Part shown: in pieces, positions 36,618 to 45,981 of the stretch
Numbering within the stretch: position 1 is the first letter of the stretch
Layout of the letters: every line of letters begins with the position of its first letter
Origin: Pseudomonas oleovorans subsp. oleovorans
GTDB lineage: Bacteria > Pseudomonadota > Gammaproteobacteria > Pseudomonadales > Pseudomonadaceae
Reading direction: 5' to 3'
Assembly: GCF_002197815.1 (NCBI RefSeq)
Contig: NZ_NIUB01000024.1
Coordinates: forward strand, 1-64,000
DNA length: 64,000 nucleotides
Translations under genes and position numbers: made by a program
Notes under the pieces: generated by a model
The model's database searches: none
Seen by the model: only the letters and a program-made list of their open reading frames with translations
What the model was told of the DNA's origin: nothing

Positions 36618-37505
36618 CTAGACGCCCTGGTTCAGCCGGTCGATCAGCGCGCGTACGCTGCCCGGCAGCGCATCCAGCTCCCGTACCAGCATGCTGCGCT
36701 CGCGTACCGCCCAGGCTTCGTCCAGTTGCAGGATGGCCAGTTGCATGGTGCGGCTGTGCCGGCGTGCGGCCGATTCGGGAATGATGCCGATACCGACGCC
36801 GCCTTCGATCATCCGGCAGATCGCCTCGAAGCTCGATACCTGGATACGCAGGGCCAGGTTGCCGCCGAGTTTCTCCACCTGTTCACGCAAAAAACTCAGC
36901 AGCGTGCTGCCCTCGTGCAGGCCGATGTGCTGGTAGGCGAGGGTGTCGTTGAAGCTCACCGATTGCCGCCGCGCCAGGGCATGGCCCAGTGGCACCGCCA
37001 GCACCAGGCGGTCGGTGCTGAAGTGCAGCACCTGCAGGCCGGGCGTCTGCACCGGGCCGGCGATGATGCCCAGATCCGCAGCGCCGTCGAGTACCCCACG
37101 AACTATGTCGCGGCTGAGGCGCTCCTGCAGGTCGACGGTGACGCCCGGGCGTTCGGCGAGAAAACCGGCCATGACCTCGGGGAGGAACTCGGTCACTGCC
37201 GTGGTGTTGGCGAAGATGCGGATATGCCCGACGGCGTCGGTGCCGTATTCGGTGAATTCGCTCTTCAGATAATCCACCTGGCGCATGATCAGCCGCGCAT
37301 GCTGCAGCAGGCGCTGGCCGGCCGGGGTCAGCTCGACGCCACGGCTGTCGCGGTACAGCAGGCGGCTGCCGAGCTGGTTTTCCAGCGCCTTGATCCGCGC
37401 GCTGGCGGCGGCCGGCGAGAGAAACGCCTTGCGCGCGCCCTGGGTCAGGCTTGGCGACTCGGCGATATGGATGAACAGGCGCAGGTCGGGCAGATCGAAA
37501 TGCAT
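36618..37505 (-). CDS. LysR-family regulator of the itaconate operon
   Basis: A 295-residue LysR-type regulator. The N-terminal helix-turn-helix (LRLFIHIAESPSLTQGARKAFLSPAAASARIKALENQLG) precedes the ligand-binding domain. It is divergent from the itaconate genes, as the LysR regulator next to the ich-ict-ccl genes is in P. aeruginosa, so it likely activates them in response to an itaconate-derived signal. ATG 37505 is chosen over 37514 because AGGAAA has better spacing. It shares long similar stretches (VELTPAG, GHIRI/GHVRI, RIQVxSFEAICRMI) with the second LysR at 47353. Confidence 0.85.
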   Translation of the reverse strand: MHFDLPDLRLFIHIAESPSLTQGARKAFLSPAAASARIKALENQLGSRLLYRDSRGVELTPAGQRLLQHARLIMRQVDYLKSEFTEYGTDAVGHIRIFANTTAVTEFLPEVMAGFLAERPGVTVDLQERLSRDIVRGVLDGAADLGIIAGPVQTPGLQVLHFSTDRLVLAVPLGHALARRQSVSFNDTLAYQHIGLHEGSTLLSFLREQVEKLGGNLALRIQVSSFEAICRMIEGGVGIGIIPESAARRHSRTMQLAILQLDEAWAVRERSMLVRELDALPGSVRALIDRLNQGV

Positions 37506-37529
37506 GGTGGCCATTTCCTGAGGTCATTC

Positions 37530-37597
37530 GTAGGAGCCCGCTTGCGGGCGATCACTGGCGATCTGTAAAGCATCGCCCGCAAGCGGGCTCCTACAGG
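37530..37597. repeat. REP/BIME pair (GTAGGAGCCCGCTTGCGGGCGAT)
   Basis: Facing copies GTAGGAGCCCGCTTGCGGGCGAT and ATCGCCCGCAAGCGGGCTCCTAC lie in the divergent promoter region between the LysR gene and the operon. Confidence 0.85.
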
Positions 37598-37705
37598 ATT
37601 GGCGTTAAGCATATCCGAACGCTGGTTTAAATAAATGCGGATTCTCTGAACGCGGGCGGCGTCGCATGCTCCAGCTCACACAAGAACCGAGCTGGAACCT
37701 GCCCC

Positions 37706-38533
37706 ATGAGTGATTCTGCTTTTTCCGCCTGGATCGGTCGTAGCGAAGAAGCCCACGACCAACTCAGCCGCAATCTGGTCAAGCGCATCGCCGCCACCTT
37801 TGGCGAAGCCACGCCGGCCCATGGCGAGGTGCTGCCGCCGCTGTGGCACTGGGCGTTTTTTCAAGAGCCAATCGCCGAGAACGGTCTGGGCGAGGACGGC
37901 CATCCGGCGCGTGGTAGCTTCCTGCCGCCGGCCGACAACCGCAACCGCATGTGGGCCGGCGGCCGAATCGAGTTCATCCAGCCACTGCGGGTGGGTGGCG
38001 AAGCCAGCCGGGTATCGACCATCAAGCACATCGAGGAAAAGCACGGCCGCACCGGCGCGCTGCTGTTCGTCACCGTGCAGCACGACTACCTGCAGGACGG
38101 CCAACTGGCCATCCGCGAGGAGCAGGACATCGTCTACCGCGAGCCCAGCCCGCCCAAGACCAGCAGTGGCGAGCCGCTTATTGCCGGCGACTGGCGTGAG
38201 GCAGTCACACCGTCCAGCACCCTGCTGTTTCGCTACAGCGCGGTTACCTTCAACGGCCACCGCATCCACTACGACTGGCCCTATGTCACCGAAACCGAAG
38301 GCTACAGCGGCCTGGTGGTGCACGGCCCGCTGATCGCCACCCTGAACCTGCGCGCCTTCTGCCGCGCCAACCCGCAGGCGCGCCTGCGTCATTTCGCCTA
38401 TCGCGGCCTGCGCCCGTTGATCGCACCGAACCCCTTCGAGGTGGGCGGGCGTATCAGTGGCGAGGGCCACGCCGAGCTGTGGGCAGGTAACGAGGCCGGC
38501 CTGGCGCAGCGCGCCGACGTGCAGTTCGACTGA
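37706..38533 (+). CDS. ich: itaconyl-CoA hydratase (MaoC-like)
   Basis: A 275-residue two-hotdog MaoC/HTD2-type hydratase. The N-terminal half has the hydratase 2 layout (PPLWHWAFFQEP, NRMWAGGRIEFIQPLRVG), and the C-terminal half carries LLFRYSAVTFNGHRIHYDWPYVTETEGYSGLVVHGPL with the Asp/His catalytic region. Its position matches Ich, which hydrates itaconyl-CoA to (S)-citramalyl-CoA in Pseudomonas itaconate degradation. It is the first gene of the operon with acyl-CoA dehydrogenase, PrpD-like, CoA-transferase and lyase genes. A mesaconyl-CoA hydratase role is the alternative. Confidence 0.85.
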   Translation: MSDSAFSAWIGRSEEAHDQLSRNLVKRIAATFGEATPAHGEVLPPLWHWAFFQEPIAENGLGEDGHPARGSFLPPADNRNRMWAGGRIEFIQPLRVGGEASRVSTIKHIEEKHGRTGALLFVTVQHDYLQDGQLAIREEQDIVYREPSPPKTSSGEPLIAGDWREAVTPSSTLLFRYSAVTFNGHRIHYDWPYVTETEGYSGLVVHGPLIATLNLRAFCRANPQARLRHFAYRGLRPLIAPNPFEVGGRISGEGHAELWAGNEAGLAQRADVQFD

Positions 38534-38536
38534 TTT

Positions 38537-38663
38537 TGTAGGGCGGACCGGGACGCCGGCCGCTCGTAGCGACAGCGAACAGTCCGCCGAACCATGCCAG
38601 TACCGGCACCGCACCTAAGGCTCAGCTTTCTAACGGCGTACTGCTTCGCGAGTACGCCCTACA
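38537..38663. repeat. GTAGGGCG...CGCCCTAC repeat
   Basis: GTAGGGCGGACCG at the left and GTACGCCCTAC at the right bound an imperfect palindromic region between the hydratase and dehydrogenase genes. Confidence 0.45.
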
Positions 38664-38708
38664 TCGTTACCGGGCAGTGCCACGCCCACATGATTTCGAG
38701 GAAGACCG

Positions 38709-39872
38709 ATGGACTACAACAATAACGAAGAACTCAACGCCATCCGTGAAGGCGTGCGCGCGCTCTGTGCGGAATTCCCGGCCGAATACTGGCGCAAGAT
38801 CGATGAAGAGAAGGGCTTCCCCGAGGCCTTCGTCACGGCCATGACCGAAGCCGGCTGGCTGTCGGCGATGATCCCCGAGGAATACGGCGGCTCGGGCCTG
38901 GGGCTGGCCGAAGCCTCGGTGATCCTCGAGGAAGTCAACCACTGCGGCGGCAACTCCGGCACCATCCACGGGCAGATGTACAACATGTTCACCTTGCTGC
39001 GTAACGGCAGCGAGGAGCAGAAGCGCCACTACCTGCCGAAGCTGGCCAGCGGCGAGCTGCGCCTGCAGTCGATGGGCGTCACCGAGCCGACCACCGGCAC
39101 CGACACCACCAAGATCAAGACCACCGCCGTGCGCCAGGGCGACAAGTATGTGATCAACGGGCAGAAGGTGTGGATCTCGCGTGTGCAGCATTCCGACCTG
39201 ATGATCCTGCTGGCGCGCACCACGCCGCTGGCCGAGGTGCAGCGCAAGTCCGAGGGCATGTCGATCTTCCTGGTCGACCTGCGCGAGGCCATCGGCAACG
39301 GCCTGACCGTGCAGCCGATCGCCAACATGGTCAACCACGAGACCAACGAGCTGTTCTTCGACAACCTGGAAATCCCCGCCAGCAGCCTGATTGGTGAAGA
39401 AGGCAAAGGTTTCCGCTACATCCTCGACGGCCTCAATGCCGAGCGCACGCTGATCGCGGCGGAGTGCATCGGCGATGGTCGCTGGTTTATCGAGAAGTCC
39501 GCGCAGTACGCCCGTGATCGTGTGGTGTTCGGCCGGCCCATCGGGCAGAACCAGGGCGTGCAATTCCCCATCGCCGAGGCGCATATCGAGATCGAGGCGG
39601 CCGACCTGATGCGCTGGCGCGCCTGCGAGGAATACGACGCGGGGCGCAATGCCGGGGCCGCTGCCAACATGGCCAAGTACCTGGCGGCCAAGGCCAGCTG
39701 GGAGGCGGCCAACGCCTGCCTGCAGACCCATGGCGGCTTCGGCTTCGCCAACGAATACGACGTCGAGCGCAAGTTCCGCGAAACCCGCCTGTACCAGGTG
39801 GCGCCGATCTCCACCAACCTGATCCTCTCTTATGTAGCCGAGCACCTGCTCGAGCTGCCACGCTCTTTCTGA
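38709..39872 (+). CDS. acyl-CoA dehydrogenase of the itaconate operon
   Basis: A 387-residue FAD-dependent acyl-CoA dehydrogenase. The family signatures are SMGVTEPTTGTDTTKIKTTA (FAD/substrate loop), VINGQKVWISR, VFGRPIGQNQGVQFPIAEA and QTHGGFGFANEYDVERKFRETR. An ortholog lies in the same place in the P. aeruginosa itaconate locus. The substrate is unproven; methylsuccinyl-CoA or another C5 thioester would fit. A GAGGAAG site precedes the ATG, and the stop is 10 bases before the PrpD-like gene. The glyoxalase-like gene that I recall following it in P. aeruginosa is absent. Confidence 0.85.
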   Translation: MDYNNNEELNAIREGVRALCAEFPAEYWRKIDEEKGFPEAFVTAMTEAGWLSAMIPEEYGGSGLGLAEASVILEEVNHCGGNSGTIHGQMYNMFTLLRNGSEEQKRHYLPKLASGELRLQSMGVTEPTTGTDTTKIKTTAVRQGDKYVINGQKVWISRVQHSDLMILLARTTPLAEVQRKSEGMSIFLVDLREAIGNGLTVQPIANMVNHETNELFFDNLEIPASSLIGEEGKGFRYILDGLNAERTLIAAECIGDGRWFIEKSAQYARDRVVFGRPIGQNQGVQFPIAEAHIEIEAADLMRWRACEEYDAGRNAGAAANMAKYLAAKASWEAANACLQTHGGFGFANEYDVERKFRETRLYQVAPISTNLILSYVAEHLLELPRSF

Positions 39873-39882
39873 GGCCGCGACC

Positions 39883-41235
39883 ATGAGCACACATACTCAG
39901 CAGCTCGCTGCATTCCTCGCCAATCTCAATTACGAGCAGATTCCCGAGCACGTACTGGACCGCACCGAAGACCTGTTCCTCGACTGGCTCGGCTCGGCTC
40001 TGGCTAGCGAGGGCGCCCGCCCCATCCCGCTGTTCGAGGCCTATGCGCAGAAGATGGGCCCGGCCGATGGCCCGGCGCGCATCCTGGTCAATGGTCGTGG
40101 CACCTCGGCGTACTTCGCCGCACTGGTCAACGGCGCATCGTCGCACCTGGTAGAGCAGGACGACCTGCACAACAGCTCGGTGTTGCACCCGGCCACCGTG
40201 GTCTTCCCGGCGGCCCTGGCGGCGGCGCAGGATCTCGGCAAGTCCGGGCGCGAGCTGCTGCTGGCCTCGGTCGCCGGCTACGAGGCGGGCATTCGCATCG
40301 GCGAATTCCTTGGTCGCTCGCACTACCGCATCTTTCACACCACGGCGACTGTGGGCACCCTGGCCGCTGCGGTGGCCGTGGGCAAGCTGCTGGACTTCGA
40401 CCAGCAGCAGTTCATCCACCTGCTCGGTAATGCCGGTACCCAGGCTGCAGGCTTGTGGGAGTTCCTGCGCGATGCCGCCGACTCCAAGCAGCTGCACACC
40501 GCCAAGGCGGCGGCCGATGGTCTGCTTGCCGCGTACTTCACCGAGGAGGGCCTGACCGGCGCGCAGAACATTCTCGAAGGCGAGCAGGGCATGGCTGCGG
40601 GCATGTCCAGTGACGCCAATCCAAGCAAGCTGTCGGACCGTCTCGGCCGGCGCTGGGCGCTGGTGGAGACCTCGTTCAAGTTCCACGCCTCCTGCCGCCA
40701 TACCCATCCGGCGGCTGACGCGCTGCTCGACCTGATGCAGCGCGAAGGTCTGCGCCACGAGCAGATCGAGCGCGTCATCGCCCGTGTGCATCAAGGCGCC
40801 ATCGATGTGCTCGGCCGCGTGACCGTGCCGCAGACCGTGCACCAGGCCAAGTTCTCCATGGGCACGGTGCTCGGCCTGATCGCCGTGCATGGCAGTGCGC
40901 AGCTGACCGAGTTCGCCAATCTGGCGCTGCAGGACCCGGCCGTGGCCGCCTTCCGCGACAAGGTGCAGATGCGCCTGGACCCGGAGGTGGATGTGGCTTA
41001 CCCGCAGCGCTGGCTGGGCCGCGTCGAGGTGATCACCACCGATGGCCGCACCCTGCGTGGTGCCATCGACGAACCCAAGGGCGACCCCGGCAACACCCTC
41101 AGCCGCGCCGAGCTGGAAGACAAGTTCCGCCGTCTGCTGGCCTTCGCCGGCCAGCGCAGCAGCGATGAGGCCGGCGTGCTGATCGAGCGGGTCTGGCGCC
41201 TGCGCGAAACCGACGACCTGAGCCAGTTGGTCTGA
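39883..41235 (+). CDS. MmgE/PrpD family protein
   Basis: A 450-residue member of the MmgE/PrpD (2-methylcitrate dehydratase-like) family. Characteristic features are an all-helical N-terminal half (DLFLDWLGSALAS, NGASSHLVEQDDLHNSSVLHPATVVFPAALAAA) and the FKFHASCRHTHPAADALLDL segment. In this family homologous Asp/His residues form a dehydratase site, so conversion of citramalate-like C5 hydroxy acids is plausible. It sits 10 bases after the dehydrogenase gene and 14 before the CoA-transferase gene, inside the itaconate operon. Its exact role is unproven. Confidence 0.82.
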   Translation: MSTHTQQLAAFLANLNYEQIPEHVLDRTEDLFLDWLGSALASEGARPIPLFEAYAQKMGPADGPARILVNGRGTSAYFAALVNGASSHLVEQDDLHNSSVLHPATVVFPAALAAAQDLGKSGRELLLASVAGYEAGIRIGEFLGRSHYRIFHTTATVGTLAAAVAVGKLLDFDQQQFIHLLGNAGTQAAGLWEFLRDAADSKQLHTAKAAADGLLAAYFTEEGLTGAQNILEGEQGMAAGMSSDANPSKLSDRLGRRWALVETSFKFHASCRHTHPAADALLDLMQREGLRHEQIERVIARVHQGAIDVLGRVTVPQTVHQAKFSMGTVLGLIAVHGSAQLTEFANLALQDPAVAAFRDKVQMRLDPEVDVAYPQRWLGRVEVITTDGRTLRGAIDEPKGDPGNTLSRAELEDKFRRLLAFAGQRSSDEAGVLIERVWRLRETDDLSQLV

Positions 41236-41249
41236 CCGAGGACATGGAC

Positions 41250-42452
41250 ATGAACAACGCACAACAACCCCGGCCACTGGATGGCATCACCGTGGTCAGC
41301 CTGGAACATGCCATCGCTGCGCCGTTCTGTACCCGCCAGCTCGCCGACCTCGGCGCGCGGGTGATCAAGGTCGAGCGTCCCGGCAGTGGCGACTTCGCCC
41401 GTGGCTATGACGAGCGCGTCGACGGCCTGGCCTCGCATTTCGTCTGGACCAACCGCTCCAAGGAAAGCCTGACCCTCGACCTCAAGCAGGACGATGCGAT
41501 GCAGGTGCTCGATAGCCTGCTGGCCAAGGCCGACGTGCTGGTGCAGAACCTCGCACCGGGCGCCGCCGCGCGCATGGGGTTGTCGTTCGAAGCGCTGCAC
41601 GAACGCTTTTCCCAGCTGATCGTCTGCGACATCTCCGGCTACGGTGAAGGCGGCCCGTACGAGCAGAAGAAGGCCTACGACCTGCTGATCCAGAGCGAGG
41701 GCGGCTTTCTCTCCGTCACCGGCGGCGCTGGCGAGGAGGAGATGGCCAAGGCCGGCTGCTCCATCGCCGATATCGCTGCCGGTATGTACGCCTATACCGG
41801 CGTGCTGTCAGCGCTGATGCTGCGCGGCAAGACCGGTGTCGGCAGTCGCGTCGATGTGTCGATGCTGGAAAGCCTGGTGGAGTGGATGGGTTACCCGCTG
41901 TACTACGCCTACGACGGCGCCACGCCGCCGCCGCGCGCTGGCGCCGCGCACTCGACCATCTACCCCTATGGCCCGTTCCCGGCTGGCGACGGCGGCACGG
42001 TGATGCTCGGCCTGCAGAACGAGCGTGAGTGGCAGGCGTTCTGCGCCAAGGTGCTGGAGCAGCCAGAACTGGCCAGTGACGAGCGCTTTGCCGCCAACTT
42101 CAAACGTTCCGAAAACCGCAGCGAACTGCGTGCGCTGATCGTCGAAGCCTTCTCGCGCATGAGTACGGCGCAGGTCATCGAGCGCCTGGAGCTGGCGCAG
42201 ATCGCCAATGCCCAGGTCAACGACATGGCTGGCGTCTGGGCTCACCCGCAACTCGAAGCGCGCCAGCGTTGGCGCCAGGTCGACAGCCCCAGCGGCAGCC
42301 TGCCGGCGCTGTTGCCGCCGGGGCGCAACAGCGCCTTCGAACCGCGCATGGATGCCATCCCGGCGTTGGGCCAGCACACCGATGCGTTGCTCGTCGAGCT
42401 GGGTTATGCCGCTGGCGATATCCAGCGCCTGCATGAACAGGGGGCGGTATGA
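41250..42452 (+). CDS. ict: itaconate CoA-transferase (class III, CaiB/BaiF)
   Basis: A 400-residue class III CoA-transferase: LDGITVVSLEHAIAAPFCTRQLADLGARVIKVERPGSGDFARG, the KESLTLDLKQ motif, the region ADVLVQNLAPGAAARMG where the catalytic Asp/Asn context lies, and DISGYGEGGPYEQKKAYDLLIQSE. By position it matches Ict of Pseudomonas, which activates itaconate to itaconyl-CoA using succinyl-CoA. I start at ATG 41250 because the GAGG site is 8 bases away; the ATG at 41244 is only 2 bases from it. A palindromic repeat separates it from ccl. Confidence 0.88.
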   Translation: MNNAQQPRPLDGITVVSLEHAIAAPFCTRQLADLGARVIKVERPGSGDFARGYDERVDGLASHFVWTNRSKESLTLDLKQDDAMQVLDSLLAKADVLVQNLAPGAAARMGLSFEALHERFSQLIVCDISGYGEGGPYEQKKAYDLLIQSEGGFLSVTGGAGEEEMAKAGCSIADIAAGMYAYTGVLSALMLRGKTGVGSRVDVSMLESLVEWMGYPLYYAYDGATPPPRAGAAHSTIYPYGPFPAGDGGTVMLGLQNEREWQAFCAKVLEQPELASDERFAANFKRSENRSELRALIVEAFSRMSTAQVIERLELAQIANAQVNDMAGVWAHPQLEARQRWRQVDSPSGSLPALLPPGRNSAFEPRMDAIPALGQHTDALLVELGYAAGDIQRLHEQGAV

Positions 42453-42493
42453 ACTCGCCTGTTTGCGGATTCAATCCGGTTGCGTGTCGTTGC

Positions 42494-42552
42494 GTAGGGT
42501 GCGCTGTGCGCACCGATGAATCCAGAAGCTGGTGCGCACGGCGCACCCTACG
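42494..42552. repeat. GTAGGGTGCGC palindrome inside the itaconate operon
   Basis: GTAGGGTGCGCTGTGCGCACC faces GGTGCGCACGGCGCACCCTAC in the ict-ccl gap. It belongs to the same family as the element at 27297. Confidence 0.8.
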
Positions 42553-42561
42553 GGGCAAGGT

Positions 42562-43383
42562 ATGAATTCACAGATCATTCGCAGCGCCCTGTTCGTGCCG
42601 GCGAGCCGCCCGGAGCGCATCCCCAAGGCGCTCGCCGTCGGTGCCGACGCGGTCATCGTCGACCTGGAAGACGCCGTGCAGGAGAGCCTCAAGGTCGAGG
42701 CCCGCGCCCATCTCGATGGCTTTCTCACCGCCAATCCAGAGGCTCGCTTGCTGGTGCGCATCAACGCGCCAGAGCATGCCGGCCATGGCGCCGATATCGA
42801 ACTGTGCGGCCGTCATGCCGGTGTCATCGGCGTGCTGCTGCCCAAGGTGGAAAGTGCTGCGCAGGTGGCGCGTGTGGCGGCCTGCGGCAAGCCGGTGTGG
42901 CCGATCATCGAGAGTGCAGCGGGGCTGCTGGCGCTGGCGGAGATCGCCCGCAGCGAAGGCGTCGAGCGCCTGTCCTTCGGCGCCCTTGACCTGGGGCTGG
43001 ACCTGGGCCTGAGCAGCGGCAGCGCCGCGGCCGAACGCATCCTCGACCAGGCCCGTTATGCCTTGCTGCTGCATTCGCGCACGGCCGGCCTGGCCGCACC
43101 GCTCGACAGCGTATTTCCCGCCATCGAGGACCGCGACGGCCTTGCCCGCACGACGCGCGATGCCCGCGACATGGGCTTCGACGGTTTGCTCTGCATCCAC
43201 CCGACTCAGGTGGCGCTCGTCCACGACGCCTTGCGCCCGACCGACCAGGAATTGGCCTGGGCGCGCCGGGTGATGACGGCAGCCAGCCGCGGCGACGGAG
43301 TCTTCGTGGTCGACGGCCAGATGGTCGACGCCCCCGTACTCGGTCGCGCTCGTCGTCTGCTGCAACGCGCAGGAGAACCGTAG
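42562..43383 (+). CDS. ccl: (S)-citramalyl-CoA lyase (CitE/HpcH-like)
   Basis: A 273-residue HpcH/HpaI or CitE-family lyase. Motifs are RSALFVPASRPERIPKAL, VIVDLEDAVQ (acid residue for Mg2+), RLLVRINAP, GVLLPKVESA, PIIESAAGLLAL, RLSFGALDLGLDLG and GLLCIHPTQV. In itaconate breakdown Ccl splits citramalyl-CoA to pyruvate and acetyl-CoA. The start is ATG 42562 (MNSQIIRSALFV), just after the palindromic repeat; the frame open from 42532 includes repeat sequence. The following gap holds a REP pair before dctP. Confidence 0.88.
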   Translation: MNSQIIRSALFVPASRPERIPKALAVGADAVIVDLEDAVQESLKVEARAHLDGFLTANPEARLLVRINAPEHAGHGADIELCGRHAGVIGVLLPKVESAAQVARVAACGKPVWPIIESAAGLLALAEIARSEGVERLSFGALDLGLDLGLSSGSAAAERILDQARYALLLHSRTAGLAAPLDSVFPAIEDRDGLARTTRDARDMGFDGLLCIHPTQVALVHDALRPTDQELAWARRVMTAASRGDGVFVVDGQMVDAPVLGRARRLLQRAGEP

Positions 43384-43437
43384 GAGCCCGCTTGCGGGCG
43401 ATGCTTATCAGCCGATCGCCGGCAAGCCGGCTCCTAC
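43380..43437. repeat. REP/BIME pair
   Basis: GTAGGAGCCCGCTTGCGGGCGATG faces CGATCGCCGGCAAGCCGGCTCCTAC between ccl and dctP. The first module overlaps the ccl stop codon. Confidence 0.85.
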
Positions 43438-43504
43438 AAAAAACGGCTGGCTGCCAAGGCAGTCAACCACCTTGTAACCACGTACCAACCTACAAAAACA
43501 ATGA

Positions 43505-44509
<1,005 letters not shown>

Positions 44510-44526
44510 GTGTTCCCCTCTGACAT

Positions 44527-44558
44527 GAAAACGCCCGGCTTGTGCCGGGCGTTTTCAT
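44527..44558. terminator. Rho-independent terminator, bidirectional
   Basis: GAAAACGCCCGGC-TTGT-GCCGGGCGTTTTC forms a strong hairpin flanked by A and T tracts. It closes the itaconate operon. Confidence 0.85.
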
Positions 44559-44888
44559 GTCGAATGAGGGCATCGCGGCTAAAGCCCCTCCCACATTATT
44601 TTGTCAGCCCCTGACCGCAATTGGCTGTTGCAACTCGGCGCAGACCCTAACGCCGCGACGGTGTGACCTCATTACCCGTGTAGGAGCTCCGCCTCGGGGC
44701 GAAGCGATTGCAGCCATTGAGTGACTTTAGCGTTGGCCATGGCATTCGTCGCGGGGCGCGACTCCCACGATAAGCATCAACTCCGTGCTTTTGGGCTTAG
44801 CCTTCGGGGGCAGGCGATGAAAGTGGTATGCAGACGGACCGACGCTATCTTGTGCGAGGGGCTTTAGCCGCGATTTGGTAGCCGAACC
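44559..44888. repeat. intergenic region with REP modules
   Basis: Contains single REP-like modules: CGCGGCTAAAGCCCCTCCCACA near 44574, GTAGGAGCTCCGCCTCGGGGCGAAGCGATTG near 44680, and a GGGGCTTTAGCCGCGATT unit near 44858. No permease remnant or other gene was recognised. The modules mark the border between the itaconate operon and the next module. Confidence 0.5.
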
Positions 44889-45824
44889 TCAGAGCCCGGC
44901 CTCCTGCATCCACTTCGGCTTGGGATAGCGGCGATCGGATTTGCCCGCCTTGAGGATGGCGCCCGGCACCTCGTGGCCGATCAGGTCGGGCAGGGTGGCG
45001 GCGGCGTCGAGCAGGGCATCGAGGTTCACGCCGGTGTCCAGGCCCATGCGCTGGAACATGTGCACCAGATCCTCGGTGCAGATATTGCCGCTGGCACCCG
45101 GCGCGTAGGGGCAGCCACCGAGGCCGCCGAGCGAGGCGTCGAAGCGGTCGATGCCAGCATTCAGCGCCGCCAGTGCATTGGCCAGGCCCATGCCACGGGT
45201 GTTGTGAAAATGCGCGGTAAATACTGCTTCGGGCCAGCGCTGCAGGGCCTCGCGGCAGATGCGCTCGACCTGTGCCGGGTCGGCCATGCCGGTGGTGTCG
45301 CACAGGGTCACGCCCTGTACGCCGATCTCCAGCAGACGCTCGGTCAGTTCATATACGCGCGTCTCGGGCACCTCGCCCTCGAAGGGGCAGCCGAAGGTGG
45401 TCGACAGCGAGGTGTTGATGAGCACGCCGCTGCCACGCGTCACCTCGATGATCTCGGCGAACTGCGCCAGCGATTGCTCCGGCGTCATGCGCAGGTTGGC
45501 CAGGCCATGGGTGTCGCTGGCCGACATCACCAGGTTGATCTCATCCACTTCGCACGACAACGCGCGCTCGCAGCCCCTCACGTTGGGCACCAGCACGGTG
45601 TATTCCACGCCAGCCACGCGCTGGATGCCGCGCATCACCTCTTCGGCATCGCGCAGGTTGGGGATGGCTTTGGGCGAGGTGAAGGAGGTGACCTCGATCT
45701 TGGCCAGGCCGGTGTGGGACAGGCGGTCGATCAGGGCGATCTTGTCTTCGGTGGGCACGAAGGACGCTTCGATCTGGAAGCCGTCACGGGTGGCGACGTC
45801 CTGGATATAAAGGCGTTTGCTCAT
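44889..45824 (-). CDS. hydroxymethylglutaryl-CoA lyase-like protein
   Basis: A 311-residue TIM-barrel lyase of the HMG-CoA lyase/DRE-TIM family. Features are the catalytic Arg-Asp in ATRDGFQIEA, IEVTSFTSPKAIPN, the metal-binding HFH in FTAHFHNTRGMGLANAL, and the Cys-containing signature GLGGCPYAPGASGNICTEDLVHM. It would cleave an HMG-CoA-like thioester to acetyl-CoA plus a keto product; citramalyl-CoA is another possible substrate. It is the second gene of a minus-strand pair with a class III CoA-transferase and is separated from it by a repeat at 45848-45963. Leucine-catabolic MvaB is not indicated because the liu genes are absent here. Confidence 0.8.
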   Translation of the reverse strand: MSKRLYIQDVATRDGFQIEASFVPTEDKIALIDRLSHTGLAKIEVTSFTSPKAIPNLRDAEEVMRGIQRVAGVEYTVLVPNVRGCERALSCEVDEINLVMSASDTHGLANLRMTPEQSLAQFAEIIEVTRGSGVLINTSLSTTFGCPFEGEVPETRVYELTERLLEIGVQGVTLCDTTGMADPAQVERICREALQRWPEAVFTAHFHNTRGMGLANALAALNAGIDRFDASLGGLGGCPYAPGASGNICTEDLVHMFQRMGLDTGVNLDALLDAAATLPDLIGHEVPGAILKAGKSDRRYPKPKWMQEAGL

Positions 45825-45847
45825 GGGTAATCCTCAATCTTTGATCG

Positions 45848-45963
45848 TTCCCACGTCGAACCGTCCGCGTGGGAATGCATCCGGCAGACGCTCTGCGTCG
45901 TCTGCTCTAAGGGGTGGACGCGGAGCGTCCTGGGCTGAGTTCCCACGCAGCAGAGCGTGGGAA
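45848..45963. repeat. GTTCCCACG...CGTGGGAAC inverted repeat
   Basis: Modules GTTCCCACGTCGAACC, GCGTGGGAATGCATCC, and GAGTTCCCACGCAGCAGAGCGTGGGAAC form a repeat family distinct from the GTAGGAGC REPs. They lie between the CoA-transferase and lyase genes. Confidence 0.7.
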
Positions 45964-45981
45964 CTATCTGCAGCCATCTGG

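Noticed and set aside
39487..41277. 596-codon open frame antisense to the acyl-CoA dehydrogenase and PrpD genes
   Set aside because: Shadow of two convincing plus-strand genes with ribosome-binding sites.
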